Assembly (NCBI GenBank): GCA_029262115.1
Contig: JAJCZZ010000091.1
Coordinates: 1 to 64,000 of the forward strand
Length of the DNA: 64,000 bases
Direction of reading: 5' to 3'
Source of the DNA: Gemmatimonadota bacterium
Lineage (GTDB): Bacteria; Gemmatimonadota; Gemmatimonadetes; Longimicrobiales; Gaopeijiaceae
The position numbers were made by a program, and so were the translations under genes. Below, piece after piece: positions 10,706-19,605 of this stretch (its first letter is position 1; each line of letters begins with the position of its first letter). The notes beneath the pieces were generated by a model. It was not told the origin of the DNA, ran no database searches, and saw nothing but the letters and a program-made list of their open reading frames with translations.

Positions 10706-11581
10706 ATGCCCGCTGCCCACGACCCGACCGACCTCTTCCAGCAGTATGCCCATCCGGAGCGACTCGTGTCGTCGGACTGGCTGGCCGACCACCTCGAAGA
10801 CCCGGACGTGGTCGTGGTCGAGTCCGACGAGGACGTGCTCCTCTACGACACGGGGCACATCCCCGGGGCGGTCAAAGTCGACTGGCACATGGACCTCAAC
10901 GATCCGGTCACGCGCGACTACGTCGGGGGCGAGGCCTTCGCGGAGTTGATGGCGTCGAAGGGCATCTCACGCGACAGCACGGTCGTCTTCTACGGCGACA
11001 ACTTCAACTGGTGGGCGGCCTACGCGCTGTGGGTGTTCACGCTGTTCGATCACCTTGACGTGCGCCTGCTCAACGGCGGCAGGAAGAAGTGGGTCGACGA
11101 GGGTCGCCCGATGACGACGGACTCTACGGAGCGACCCCGCACGGAGTATCCGGTGGTCCGGCGCGACGACGAGGTCGTGCGGGCGTTCCGAGAACACGTG
11201 CTCGGCCACATGGAGGTCGGCGGCAGCATGGTCGACGTGCGCTCGCCTCAGGAGTACAGCGGCGAGCTCTTGCACATGCCCGACTACCCCCAGGAGGGGT
11301 CCCTGCGCGGCGGCCACATTCCCGGTGCGGCGAACGTGCCGTGGAAGCGGGCCGCCAACGACGACGGCACCTTCAAGAGCGCGGACGACCTTCGCGCCAT
11401 CTACGTCGACGAACAGGGTCTGAGGAAGGATCAACCCGTCGTGACGTACTGCCGGATCGGCGAGCGCTCCAGCCACACGTGGTTCGTCCTGCATCATCTG
11501 CTGGGGTTCCCGCACGTGCGGAACTACGACGGGTCGTGGACGGAGTGGGGCAACGTGGTCGGGGCGCCGATCGAGCGCTGA
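10706..11581 (+). CDS. Thiosulfate sulfurtransferase (two-domain rhodanese)
   Basis: This 291-residue protein has two rhodanese domains. The N-terminal, catalytically silent domain begins at [11 protein letters not shown] and contains [14 protein letters not shown]. The C-terminal domain carries the active-site loop CRIGERS with nucleophile C249, preceded by [20 protein letters not shown] and the ending GSWTEWGN resemble thiosulfate-specific enzymes of the CysA2/SseA type rather than 3-mercaptopyruvate enzymes. A GAGGGA ribosome site lies 8 bases before the ATG. It is divergent from sufE. The pairing suggests sulfane-sulfur transfer, but a direct partnership is inference. Confidence 0.93.
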   Translation: MPAAHDPTDLFQQYAHPERLVSSDWLADHLEDPDVVVVESDEDVLLYDTGHIPGAVKVDWHMDLNDPVTRDYVGGEAFAELMASKGISRDSTVVFYGDNFNWWAAYALWVFTLFDHLDVRLLNGGRKKWVDEGRPMTTDSTERPRTEYPVVRRDDEVVRAFREHVLGHMEVGGSMVDVRSPQEYSGELLHMPDYPQEGSLRGGHIPGAANVPWKRAANDDGTFKSADDLRAIYVDEQGLRKDQPVVTYCRIGERSSHTWFVLHHLLGFPHVRNYDGSWTEWGNVVGAPIER

Positions 11582-11668
11582 CGCGGGGAGGGGCCACCTG
11601 ACAGGGGCGGCGATTTCGAGCGCTGACCGGGACCGGAGTGGGGAACCACCGACGGCCCGCCGTCGCCT

Positions 11669-12760
11669 TCAGTCTCCGAGCGCCAACGCCTCCAGCGCGC
11701 CCATCGCCTCGGCCACGGTCGCGGCCGGTCCTCGCACGTTCACGTGCCCGACCTTCCGACCCGGCCGGGGAGACTTCCCGTACAAATGCACGCGGGCGCC
11801 CGCCACGGCCAACAGCTCCTCCACCGGTGGCACCGACCCGATCAGATTCACCATACCTGCATGGTCCGTGACGCCCGTGGAGCCAAGCGGCAGCCCGCAC
11901 ACCGCGCGGAGGTGGTTTTCGAACTGGCTCACGTCCGCACCGTCGAGCGTCCAGTGACCCGAGTTGTGGACGCGCGGCGCCATCTCGTTGGCCAACAGTC
12001 CGTCCTCAGTGTCGAAGAGCTCGATCGCGAGCACGCCTACGTAATCGTGCGCTTCGAGGACGCCGCGTGCATACCCCTCCGCGGTTCGCTGCACCGCGTC
12101 CGTCACGCCATCGGCCGGGGCGCGAGACGTCCACAGGATGCCCCTACGGTGAACGTTCTCGGTGAGCGGATAGAACGCACACGCACCGTCGCGCCCTCGG
12201 ACCGCCAGGATCGACAACTCCCGTCGGAACCGGACGAAGCCCTCCAGGATCAGGGGCTGGCCGGCGAGCACCTCCCACGCCTGATCAACGTGCTCGCGCT
12301 CCCGTAGGACGGCCTGACCCTTTCCGTCGTACCCGAACCGTCGGGTCTTGAGGACGGCGGGAAGCCCCAGCTCGTCCGCGGCGGCCCTCAAACCGTCGAG
12401 TGAGTCGATCGGGCGGAACGGGGCGGTCGGAATGCCCACGGCCGCGAAGCCCTCCTTTTCGACCACACGGTCCTGCGCGGCCGCCAGTGCCGACGGGTTT
12501 GGGTGCAGTTCCACCCGCCCGGCCAGTCGGTCCGTAGAGGCCGCCGGGACGTTCTCGAACTCGTACGTGACGACGTCGAGTCCCTCGGCGAAGCGGTCCA
12601 GGGCGTGGGCGTCGTCATAGGCCGCGCGCACCACGTCGCCGAGTCCGTCCGAGGGGGAGCCGGCGGTCGGCTCCAGGAACCGAAACGTCATCCCCAGGGG
12701 GATGCCGTCGAGGGCCAACATCCTACCCAGTTGGCCCCCACCGAGGATGCCGACCTTCAC
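11669..12760 (-). CDS. purK: 5-(carboxyamino)imidazole ribonucleotide synthase
   Basis: PurK (363 residues) uses ATP and bicarbonate to make N5-CAIR from AIR in purine synthesis. The N-terminal MKVGILGGGQLGRMLALDG is diagnostic. ATP-grasp elements follow: AVLKTRRFGYDGKGQ, EGFVRFRRELS and the metal-binding LLANEMAPRVHNSGHWT. Length is normal. It sits 33 bases after purE on the same strand, so the two consecutive steps are probably one operon. Confidence 0.97.
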   Translation of the reverse strand: MKVGILGGGQLGRMLALDGIPLGMTFRFLEPTAGSPSDGLGDVVRAAYDDAHALDRFAEGLDVVTYEFENVPAASTDRLAGRVELHPNPSALAAAQDRVVEKEGFAAVGIPTAPFRPIDSLDGLRAAADELGLPAVLKTRRFGYDGKGQAVLREREHVDQAWEVLAGQPLILEGFVRFRRELSILAVRGRDGACAFYPLTENVHRRGILWTSRAPADGVTDAVQRTAEGYARGVLEAHDYVGVLAIELFDTEDGLLANEMAPRVHNSGHWTLDGADVSQFENHLRAVCGLPLGSTGVTDHAGMVNLIGSVPPVEELLAVAGARVHLYGKSPRPGRKVGHVNVRGPAATVAEAMGALEALALGD

Positions 12761-12793
12761 GTCGGTGTGGCCGTCATGGCAAGGACCCGCGGC

Positions 12794-13294
12794 TCAGAAC
12801 GGACCTACTCTAGGATCGGGATCGTCAAGAACAGCCTGCGTACGTGCCACACGGTAGGCGCGAAGCGACTCACGGATCCGCGGGTGTTTCCCGCCAAGCA
12901 CCGCCGCGGCGAGGAGTGCGGCGTTGACCGCCCCGGCCTTGCCGATGGCGAGCGTACCGACGGGAACACCGCCGGGCATCTGGACGATGGACAGGAGCGA
13001 GTCCAACCCTTGCAACGCTTTGGACTGGATCGGTACGCCGAGGACGGGAAGCACCGTCTTGGACGCCGCCATCCCCGGCAGGTGAGCCGCGCCGCCCGCG
13101 CCCGCGATGATGACCTCGAGTCCGCGCCCTTCGGCCGATGCCGCATACTTGAACAGCAGATCGGGCGTCCGGTGCGCCGAAACCACACGGACTTCGTGGG
13201 GCACGTCGAGTGCGTCCAGGGTCTCGACGGCGTGCTGCATCGCCTCCCAGTCGGTGCGGGATCCCATGATGACACCCACCAACGGTGTGCTCAT
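12794..13294 (-). CDS. purE: N5-CAIR mutase
   Basis: PurE (166 residues) converts N5-CAIR to CAIR, the step after PurK. The conserved blocks are [15 protein letters not shown], the active-site [29 protein letters not shown] and [31 protein letters not shown]. The presence of purK and the bacterial-type loop argue for class I (mutase) activity. It is first in the purE-purK pair and divergent from the acyl-CoA dehydrogenase-like gene, with ~184 bp between them. Confidence 0.97.
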   Translation of the reverse strand: MSTPLVGVIMGSRTDWEAMQHAVETLDALDVPHEVRVVSAHRTPDLLFKYAASAEGRGLEVIIAGAGGAAHLPGMAASKTVLPVLGVPIQSKALQGLDSLLSIVQMPGGVPVGTLAIGKAGAVNAALLAAAVLGGKHPRIRESLRAYRVARTQAVLDDPDPRVGPF

Positions 13295-13478
13295 TCGAGT
13301 CGGAGGCTCCGGCGGACGGCCCGCCCGGACGCTCCGAACGGGTTCGGAGGCGCCGTGGGACCGGATGGGAAAGACGGCACGTTGGGTGAACCCTTCGGAG
13401 GGGTCAAGGGTTCGACACTTCCGGAGTCATCGGCAGCGCGCTCCCTCCCCGAGACTCCACCGCCCTTTCGGAATCGAG

Positions 13479-15812
13479 TTGGAGGTTCACCTGAGTCCCG
13501 ACGCGCCCGCGGCCCTGAGTTGGCCCGACGACCCCGCCTTGCTCCCGCTCCTTCCTCTGGTCCACTCGGCATGGGCCGACGGCGTGCTCACGGCGGAGGA
13601 AGTCCGGGCGTTCCGCGATTCCCTCGAGGGGCACGGCTGGCTGAACGATAGGGCACGCGCTGCCTTGAAGCCGTGGCTCGACCCCGAATCGCCCCCCGCG
13701 CCAAGTGATCTGTCCGCCCTCGAAAAGAGGATCCGCCTCGAAAAGGGGATCCGCTCGGACGGCGGCCGTAGTGGTGAGCATCGGTCGCTTACCGACATCG
13801 GTGTGGGGCTCGCCGGTCAAGCGAGTGGAGCTCCTACGCTCTCCGACGACGTGGTCGAGGCCCTCCGCGGACTCGAAGACCGTCTGGGTGTCCTCCCCCG
13901 CGAGGCCGCGGCCCGCCACCTCGGAGCCGACCGGCCTTCGACGACGCCCTCCCGTGCCACGCCGACCTTCGCGCCCGGGTCGCTCCGGCGCTTCCTCGAT
14001 GCCGACCGGATCGACGTCCGCGACCGCATCCTGGACACCCTTCGGCACCCCTCGCAGCAGATGGCGATGGGCCTGGAGTATCAAGAGTACCGCGACCGTG
14101 TGCTGGAGGCGGTTCGCCACCTCGCGGACGAAGGCATCGGCGCGCTGGCCTATCCTGAGACGTACGGCGGCGCTGGCGACCCCGGAGCGGCGGTAGCAGC
14201 CTTTGAGACGCTCGCCTTCGGAGACCTCAGCGTCCTGATCAAGTTCGGCGTGCAGTTCGGTCTGTTCGGCGGAAGCATCTACCAGCTCGGTACGGAAAAG
14301 CATCACCGGAAGTATCTGGGGGATGTCGGGTCGCTGGCCCTGCCCGGCTGCTACGCCATGACCGAGACGGGGCACGGCTCGAACGTCCGTGACCTCGAGA
14401 CCACCGCCACCTACGACGCCGAAGCCGACGAGATCGTGGTTCACACGCCCTCGGAGCAGGCGGGCAAGGACTGGATCGGCAACGCGGCACGGCACGGCCA
14501 GTTGGCCACGGTGTTCGCGCGGCTGATCGTGGCCGGTGAAGACCACGGCGTCCACGCCGTCCTGGTGCCCATCCGGAGCAAAAGGGGCAAGACCCTGAAG
14601 GGCGTCCGCATCGAGGACCGCGGGCTGAAGGAAGGCCTGAACGGCGTCGACAACGGGCGCATCTGGTTCGACTCCGTCCGGGTCCCACGGGAGAATCTCC
14701 TCGACCGCTTCGCCAGCATCGACGACAACGGGCGCTACTGCTCCGACATCCCCAGCGAGGGACGCCGCTTCTTCACGATGCTCGGCACGTTGGTCGCCGG
14801 ACGGATCAGCATCGGGGCCGGATCGCTCTCGGCCGCCAAGACCGGGCTGACCATCGCGGTGCGCTACAGTGAGCGGCGCCGCCAGTTCGGTCCCGAAGGC
14901 GCGCCGGAAGTGCCGCTCATGGACTACCTCGCGCACCAACGCCTTCTGCTTCCTCATCTGGCAACCACATACGGGCTGCACTTCGCCCTCCGTGGCCTCC
15001 AGAAGAGGTACTCGGACGCCGGTGGCGTGGCCGACCAGGAGATCGAGGTCGCGGCGGCCGGACTGAAGGCCTACGCGTCGTGGCACTGCCTCGACGCCCT
15101 CCAGGCCAGCCGGGAGGCGTGTGGCGGCCAGGGGTATCTCGCCGCCAACCGCTTCGGGCGCCTCAAGGCGGACACGGACGTCTTTGCGACGTTCGAGGGC
15201 GCGAACCCGGTGCTGATGCAACTCGTGGCGAAGGGTCTCCTGTCCCGGTATCGCCATGACATGGGCGATCTGCGCCTGTGGGGCATCGTGCGCTACGTGG
15301 CCGACCGCGCCCAGACGTCGCTGACCGAGTTGAACCCGGTCGTGACCCGGAAGACGGATCCGGACCACCTGCTCGATCCCGACTTCCACCGTAGCGCCTT
15401 CGCGTATCGTGAGGAGCGGCTGCTCCGCTCCGTGGCCATGCGCCTCAAGAGTCGATTGGACGACGGCATGGATTCGTTCCAGGCGATGAATGAGGTGCAG
15501 GACCACCTGCTGGAGCTGGCCGACGCCCACGTCGAGGGGCTCATCCTGACCGCCTTCCAGGAAGGGGTCGCCCGCGCTCCGACGCCGGGACTTTCGGAGG
15601 CGCTGGCCCAGTTGGCGGGCCTCTTCGCGCTGGAATCGATCGAGAGGAACCGCGGCTGGTATCTGGAGTCCGGGTATATCGAGGCCGGGAAGGCGCGAGC
15701 GGTCCGTGCCCAGGTGAACGCGCTGTGCCGCGACGTCCGAGAGAACGCGCGCTTTCTCGTCGACGCATTCGGTATTCCGGACGAAGTGCTGGCGGCACCG
15801 GCAGGGTTGTAG
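13479..15812 (+). CDS. Acyl-CoA dehydrogenase/oxidase-like flavoprotein with N-terminal extension
   Basis: This is a large (~777 residues) FAD-linked acyl-CoA dehydrogenase-superfamily protein. The core shows features closer to acyl-CoA oxidases: TETGHGSNVRDLETTATYD, the flavin-interacting VRYSERRRQFG, and ACGGQGYLAANRFGRLKADTDVFATFEGAN. An extra ~120-residue N-terminal region (LVHSAWADGVLTAEEVRAF) resembles a TerB-like helical fold. The start is uncertain. The frame is open to 13107, inside divergent purE. TTG 13479 is used here; CTG 13491 has a better-placed GGAGG five bases upstream; other options lie at 13368-13386. The likely role is fatty acyl-CoA oxidation. Confidence 0.87.
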   Translation: MEVHLSPDAPAALSWPDDPALLPLLPLVHSAWADGVLTAEEVRAFRDSLEGHGWLNDRARAALKPWLDPESPPAPSDLSALEKRIRLEKGIRSDGGRSGEHRSLTDIGVGLAGQASGAPTLSDDVVEALRGLEDRLGVLPREAAARHLGADRPSTTPSRATPTFAPGSLRRFLDADRIDVRDRILDTLRHPSQQMAMGLEYQEYRDRVLEAVRHLADEGIGALAYPETYGGAGDPGAAVAAFETLAFGDLSVLIKFGVQFGLFGGSIYQLGTEKHHRKYLGDVGSLALPGCYAMTETGHGSNVRDLETTATYDAEADEIVVHTPSEQAGKDWIGNAARHGQLATVFARLIVAGEDHGVHAVLVPIRSKRGKTLKGVRIEDRGLKEGLNGVDNGRIWFDSVRVPRENLLDRFASIDDNGRYCSDIPSEGRRFFTMLGTLVAGRISIGAGSLSAAKTGLTIAVRYSERRRQFGPEGAPEVPLMDYLAHQRLLLPHLATTYGLHFALRGLQKRYSDAGGVADQEIEVAAAGLKAYASWHCLDALQASREACGGQGYLAANRFGRLKADTDVFATFEGANPVLMQLVAKGLLSRYRHDMGDLRLWGIVRYVADRAQTSLTELNPVVTRKTDPDHLLDPDFHRSAFAYREERLLRSVAMRLKSRLDDGMDSFQAMNEVQDHLLELADAHVEGLILTAFQEGVARAPTPGLSEALAQLAGLFALESIERNRGWYLESGYIEAGKARAVRAQVNALCRDVRENARFLVDAFGIPDEVLAAPAGL

Positions 15813-15898
15813 GTACCGTTCCGTAGGGGCCATCCCCTCCCGAGCCGGCGCCGACTCGATCGGAAAACGGTTGTTTATTCGGGGGTCCCACGGCATTT

Positions 15899-15937
15899 TG
15901 GGCTGTATGCCCAGTGTGGTGTTTCGTAACACCACAC
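15899..15937. promoter_or_regulatory. Two abutting palindromes in the 5' region of the barrel gene
   Basis: The first inverted repeat (15899-15913) has TGGGC/GCCCA arms around TGTAT. It abuts a second, perfect one (15914-15937) with 10-bp arms GTGTGGTGTT and AACACCACAC around TCGT. They lie 83 bases before the ATG at 16020 and 87 bases after the previous stop. No T tract follows, so an operator or RNA structural element is favoured over a terminator. Confidence 0.5.
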
Positions 15938-16019
15938 GAAGGTGACGCCGCGAGACGCGCGGCCCGCCTGGGAAAGCCGTGTCACGCCGGCCCACGCACC
16001 GAGGCGGAGGAAGCTTCCA

Positions 16020-17072
16020 ATGGTTCGTAAGAGCCTACTCACAGCAACGCTCCTTCTGGTGGCCGCACCTCTGGCCGCCCAGCAGGATGACTTCATGTGG
16101 AACGCGGATCGGCCCGACGCTCACGCGCCGGTCGGTGTTCTGGGGGATCGCACGCTGCCGGGAGGATCGTTCCAGGCCAGCTATCGCTTCCAGCAGATCA
16201 ACAACCGGGGCGTCTGGTTCGACAACGACTCCCTCGGCCTGGCCCTCACTCAGGAATTCTACCGGGTGGCCCCCCTGTCGCTCGACAACCTCGTGCACCA
16301 GCTCGAGGTCGCCTACGGGATCACGGACGCGCTGACCGTCATGGGCCGCATGGACTACTCCCAGCGGGAGCGGCAACAGTTCACGACGGACGGGCTCTTC
16401 TACGTGACCGAAGCCAACGGCATCGGCGACGCGGAGGTCCTCGGTCTCTACGAGTTCTTCCGTCAGGCGGACACGCGGGCCCACATCCAGATGGGGGCGC
16501 TGATTCCGACGGGTGACGAAGCCGGCGCGATCGAGACTCCGTTCAGCTCGCCGGGCCTCGAGTCTCTGCCGTACGACATGCGACTGGGCTCCGGCGTTTT
16601 CGGGGTCCTTCCAGGCGCGGCCGCCCAAATCCAGAACGAAGTCGCGTCCGTCGGCATTCAGGCGCGCGGCGTGGTCTATCTGGGTGAGAACGACCTCCAG
16701 TATCGCCCGGGCAACCGGATGGAGGGCACGCTGTGGGCCGGGTACCGGCTGAATGCGTACTTCAGCGTCTCGGCCCGGGCACGGTACCAGACGTGGAGCG
16801 GTGTCGAGGGCTTCGACCCTGGTCTTCAGGTATTCAACGACCTGACCGGCGAGGACGACCCCCCGTTCTACGACCCGGGCAACGACGGCTTCAACCTGGG
16901 CGGTTCTCAGTTGGAGATCCCGATCGGGCTGAACCTCTACATGCCCGCCGGTTCTGCCCTCCAGGGTCATCGGGTCGCGATTGAGTACGTCTACCCGGCG
17001 CATCGCTCCTACGACGGCCCGCAGCTCGGTCTCCAGCGCGGCCTGATCGTCGGCTACCAGGTCGTGTTCTAA
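16020..17072 (+). CDS. Exported beta-barrel-like protein, putative outer membrane
   Basis: This is a 350-residue protein with a signal peptide (MVRKSLLTATLLLVAAPLAAQ, cleavage after AAQ). Alternating polar/aromatic strands follow, such as QASYRFQQINNRG and AVTAGYQ-like turns, and the chain ends in the strand IVGYQVVF with terminal Phe typical of outer-membrane barrels. The start is fixed by a strong GGAGGAAG ribosome site, although the frame is open further upstream. No specific family is recognised; the layout suits a transporter/porin-like 'phenol degradation meta' type barrel. The palindromes at 15899-15937 may control it. Confidence 0.75.
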   Translation: MVRKSLLTATLLLVAAPLAAQQDDFMWNADRPDAHAPVGVLGDRTLPGGSFQASYRFQQINNRGVWFDNDSLGLALTQEFYRVAPLSLDNLVHQLEVAYGITDALTVMGRMDYSQRERQQFTTDGLFYVTEANGIGDAEVLGLYEFFRQADTRAHIQMGALIPTGDEAGAIETPFSSPGLESLPYDMRLGSGVFGVLPGAAAQIQNEVASVGIQARGVVYLGENDLQYRPGNRMEGTLWAGYRLNAYFSVSARARYQTWSGVEGFDPGLQVFNDLTGEDDPPFYDPGNDGFNLGGSQLEIPIGLNLYMPAGSALQGHRVAIEYVYPAHRSYDGPQLGLQRGLIVGYQVVF

Positions 17073-17084
17073 GACCGTGTCGAC

Positions 17085-17693
17085 TTGAGTCGCGAGTGTA
17101 GGATCAGGACATGGAGGAGGGCCGGCCCGCGGAGGTCGGCCCTTCTCGCTGTGGCAGGGGCCGTGCTCGTCGTCGCGCCGGCGTGCGCGGTCGCCCAGGT
17201 CGAGGCCCACTGCGTCGAGGCGCATCGCTTCATGGTCGAGGCCCGGGGGATGGCCGCGGTGACGGAGCCCGACACGATCGACGATTGGCGCACGGACCTG
17301 ACCGTCGCCGGCTGTCGGGTCACCGCGGCCGGCGTGACGGCGCGTACCGCGCGCGATGAAGCCATCGGCTTCTTCGCGGAGTTACGTGAGGACGGATGGA
17401 GCCGTACGCCCGATCCCCAGGATGCGCCGAACGAGGCGTCGCTCCGCTTCCGCCGGGACGGCGTCGATTGCCTGTTCAGCTTCTACTCGGGCGGCCTGCT
17501 CGGGACGGAGGCCGAAGCCATCGTGGACGACGCGCGCGTGCCCGGACCCGGCGAGCGGCGCTACAACTTCGCGGCGCAGTGCATGCCGGCGGCGCCGGCT
17601 ATGCCGACAGGGGGCGCCTCGGCACCGACCGGGAGCGGCGCCACGCCGGCTGGGAGCGGCGCCCCGTCGACCGGGGGCGGATCGGCCCCGTGA
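17085..17693 (+). CDS. Hypothetical exported protein
   Basis: This protein has ~202 residues, starting from TTG 17085 or possibly GTG near 17151. A leader SALLAVAGAVLVVAPACAVAQ suggests export. The mature part has four cysteines, two of them in HCVEAH and AAQCMPA. It ends in a Gly/Ala/Pro/Ser-rich low-complexity tail (PTGGASAPTGSGATPAGSG...). No family is recognised. Its stop codon overlaps the next start by one base (TGATG), so translation of the DUF2177 gene is probably coupled to it. Confidence 0.6.
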   Translation: MSRECRIRTWRRAGPRRSALLAVAGAVLVVAPACAVAQVEAHCVEAHRFMVEARGMAAVTEPDTIDDWRTDLTVAGCRVTAAGVTARTARDEAIGFFAELREDGWSRTPDPQDAPNEASLRFRRDGVDCLFSFYSGGLLGTEAEAIVDDARVPGPGERRYNFAAQCMPAAPAMPTGGASAPTGSGATPAGSGAPSTGGGSAP

Positions 17694-18103
17694 TGCGGCT
17701 CGCCGCCCTGTACGGCCTGATGGCGGCCGTCTTCTTCGCCATCGACCTGGTGTGGCTCGGAGTGGTCGCGCGCGACTTCTACCGTGAGCATCTCGGGCAC
17801 CTCATGCGCCACGACGTGGTGTGGGGTGCCGCAGCGTTGTTCTACGCGCTGTACCTCACGGGTATCCTCGTCTTCGCCGTGCTGCCCGGGCTGGAAGCCG
17901 GGTCGCTCGCTCGGACGGTGGGGCTGGGCGCGTTCTTCGGGCTCGTCGCCTACGCCACCTTCGACCTCACGGCCATGGCCCTTCTCCGAGACTTCCCGCT
18001 GAAGGTCGTGGTGGTGGATCTCGCGTGGGGAACGGTGCTGACCGGCACGGTCGCCGCGGCCGGGTGGGGCATCGGTCGGTGGCTGGGCGTGGGAGCCGGG
18101 TAG
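17693..18103 (+). CDS. DUF2177 family membrane protein
   Basis: This is a 136-residue integral membrane protein with four predicted helices. The pattern AVFFAIDLVWLGVVARDFYREHLGHLM at the start and AFFGLVAYATFDLTAMALL in the middle are characteristic of DUF2177. The ending WGTVLTGTVAAAGWGIGRWL forms the last helix. Function is unknown for the family. It begins one base inside the stop of the preceding exported protein, implying coupling. Confidence 0.85.
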   Translation: MRLAALYGLMAAVFFAIDLVWLGVVARDFYREHLGHLMRHDVVWGAAALFYALYLTGILVFAVLPGLEAGSLARTVGLGAFFGLVAYATFDLTAMALLRDFPLKVVVVDLAWGTVLTGTVAAAGWGIGRWLGVGAG

Positions 18104-18108
18104 CCACG

Positions 18109-18174
18109 GCGGCCGGGCTCAGCCCTCTGCGGCCGGGCTCAACCCTCTGCGGCCGGGCTCAGCCCTCCGCGGCC
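18109..18174. repeat. 20-bp tandem repeat at the 3' end of tyrS
   Basis: About 3.3 copies of a 20-bp unit built on GCGGCCGGGCTCAGCCCTCT, with two substitutions, run from the intergenic space into the last codons of tyrS. The first full unit is at 18121-18140. GGGCTCAGCCC inside each unit can fold back weakly, so the array might aid convergent termination. Confidence 0.8.
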
Positions 18175-19436
18175 ACCAGGTGGTAGCGCTTCTTTCCCTT
18201 CCGTAGCACCACGAAACGCCCTTCGATCGCGTCGGAGGACGTGACGCGGCGGTCCACGTCGTCGACCCGGACGTTGTTCACGTACATCCCCCCACCCTCG
18301 ATGGCTCGCCGCGCATCGCCTCGAGACGACGTGAGCTCGGTCTCATCGAGGAGATCGAGCAGAGCCACCCCATCGCCGGAGAGGGCGTCCGCAGTAACCG
18401 TGGACGACGGCACTTCCGAGAACACGTCCGCCAGATCGTCCGCTCCCAGGCCGCTCAGATCGCCCCCGAACAACGCGTCGGTTGCCTGTTGCGCGCGCGT
18501 CAGGCCGTCCGCTCCGTGGACGCGCCGCGTGACGTCTTCGGCCAGCGCGCGCTGGGCCGCCCGCCGGTGAGGCTCGGAGGCCACCTGCTCCTCAAACGCC
18601 GTGATCTCTTCGCGTGAAAGAAGCGTAAAGTACTTGAGGTAGCAGACCGCGTCGGCGTCGTCGGTATTCACCCAGAACTGATAGAATCGGTAGGGGGATG
18701 TGCGCTTCGGATCGAGCCAGACGTTCCCGCTGTGCGACTTCCCGAACTTCGTGCCCTGGCTGTTCGTGACGAGCGGAAAGACGACGCCGAAGGCCTTGCC
18801 CGCGTCCACCCGCCGGATCAGATCCGTCCCCGCGGTGATGTTGCCCCACTGGTCCGAACCACCGGCCTGGACAGTGACTGACTCCCGCCGGTACAGCTCG
18901 AGGAAGTCGTAGGACTGGAGAAGGGCGTAGCTGAACTCCGTGAACGACAGGCCCAACTCGCTTCCGAGTCGTGACTTGACCGACTCCTTGGCCAGGAGTT
19001 GGCTCATGCCGAAGTGCTTCCCCACGTCGCGCAGGAAGTCGAGTAAGGACCACTCGGCCAACCAGTCGAGGTTGTTGACCATCCGCGCCGCATTGTCACC
19101 CCGGTCGAAATCCAGGAAGTGCGCGAGTTGCCGGCGTATGCCCCCGCCGTTGGCCGCCACGTCCTCCTTGGTCAGAAGCTGCCGCTCGGCCGTGCGCCCG
19201 GATGGATCGCCTATCAGCCCGGTCCCGCCACCCACCAGCGCGATCGGCGTGTGCCCCGCCCGCTGCATGTGAACGAGGCCCATGATCGGTACGAGGTTGC
19301 CAACGTGCAGGCTCGATGCTGTGGGGTCGAATCCGATGTATACGGCCCGGGGCTCCTCAGCCAGATGCGCGCCGGCGCCCTCAGTCGCGTCGTGCAGGAG
19401 GCCCCGCCAGGTCAGTTCTTCGAGTACGGAAGTCAT
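18159..19436 (-). CDS. tyrS: Tyrosyl-tRNA synthetase
   Basis: TyrS (425 residues) charges tRNA-Tyr. The class I HIGH-type motif is HVGN at residues 44-47 and the KMSKS-type loop is KFGKS at 230-234. The tyrosine pocket includes GFDPTASS and VQAGGSDQWGNI. The C-terminal ~65 residues form an S4 RNA-binding domain (GGGMYVNNVRVDDVDRRV). KFGKS in place of KMSKS is normal in bacterial TyrS. The gene stands alone, convergent with DUF2177; its last codons lie in the 20-bp repeat array. Confidence 0.97.
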   Translation of the reverse strand: MTSVLEELTWRGLLHDATEGAGAHLAEEPRAVYIGFDPTASSLHVGNLVPIMGLVHMQRAGHTPIALVGGGTGLIGDPSGRTAERQLLTKEDVAANGGGIRRQLAHFLDFDRGDNAARMVNNLDWLAEWSLLDFLRDVGKHFGMSQLLAKESVKSRLGSELGLSFTEFSYALLQSYDFLELYRRESVTVQAGGSDQWGNITAGTDLIRRVDAGKAFGVVFPLVTNSQGTKFGKSHSGNVWLDPKRTSPYRFYQFWVNTDDADAVCYLKYFTLLSREEITAFEEQVASEPHRRAAQRALAEDVTRRVHGADGLTRAQQATDALFGGDLSGLGADDLADVFSEVPSSTVTADALSGDGVALLDLLDETELTSSRGDARRAIEGGGMYVNNVRVDDVDRRVTSSDAIEGRFVVLRKGKKRYHLVAAEG

Positions 19437-19605
19437 GCGGGAAGGGTACGCCGGGGGGGTGGGCGGTCAAGTGAGGGGGGGTAGTATTGGTGATGCGCCG
19501 GCGTTCGCGAGATCCTCGCCTACCCGAAGGAGGGTCGTGCCGATTGGAGACATCATCAGAAAGAGGCGGCTCGATCTCGGGCTGCTCCGACGGGAACCCT
19601 GTCCG

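Noticed and set aside
13404-15995. Minus-strand open frame of 863 codons
   Set aside because: Fully antisense to the acyl-CoA dehydrogenase-like gene, which has clear family motifs.
18109-18174. Strong intrinsic terminator in the tandem repeats
   Set aside because: The fold-back in each unit has a short stem or tiny loop and no T tract.
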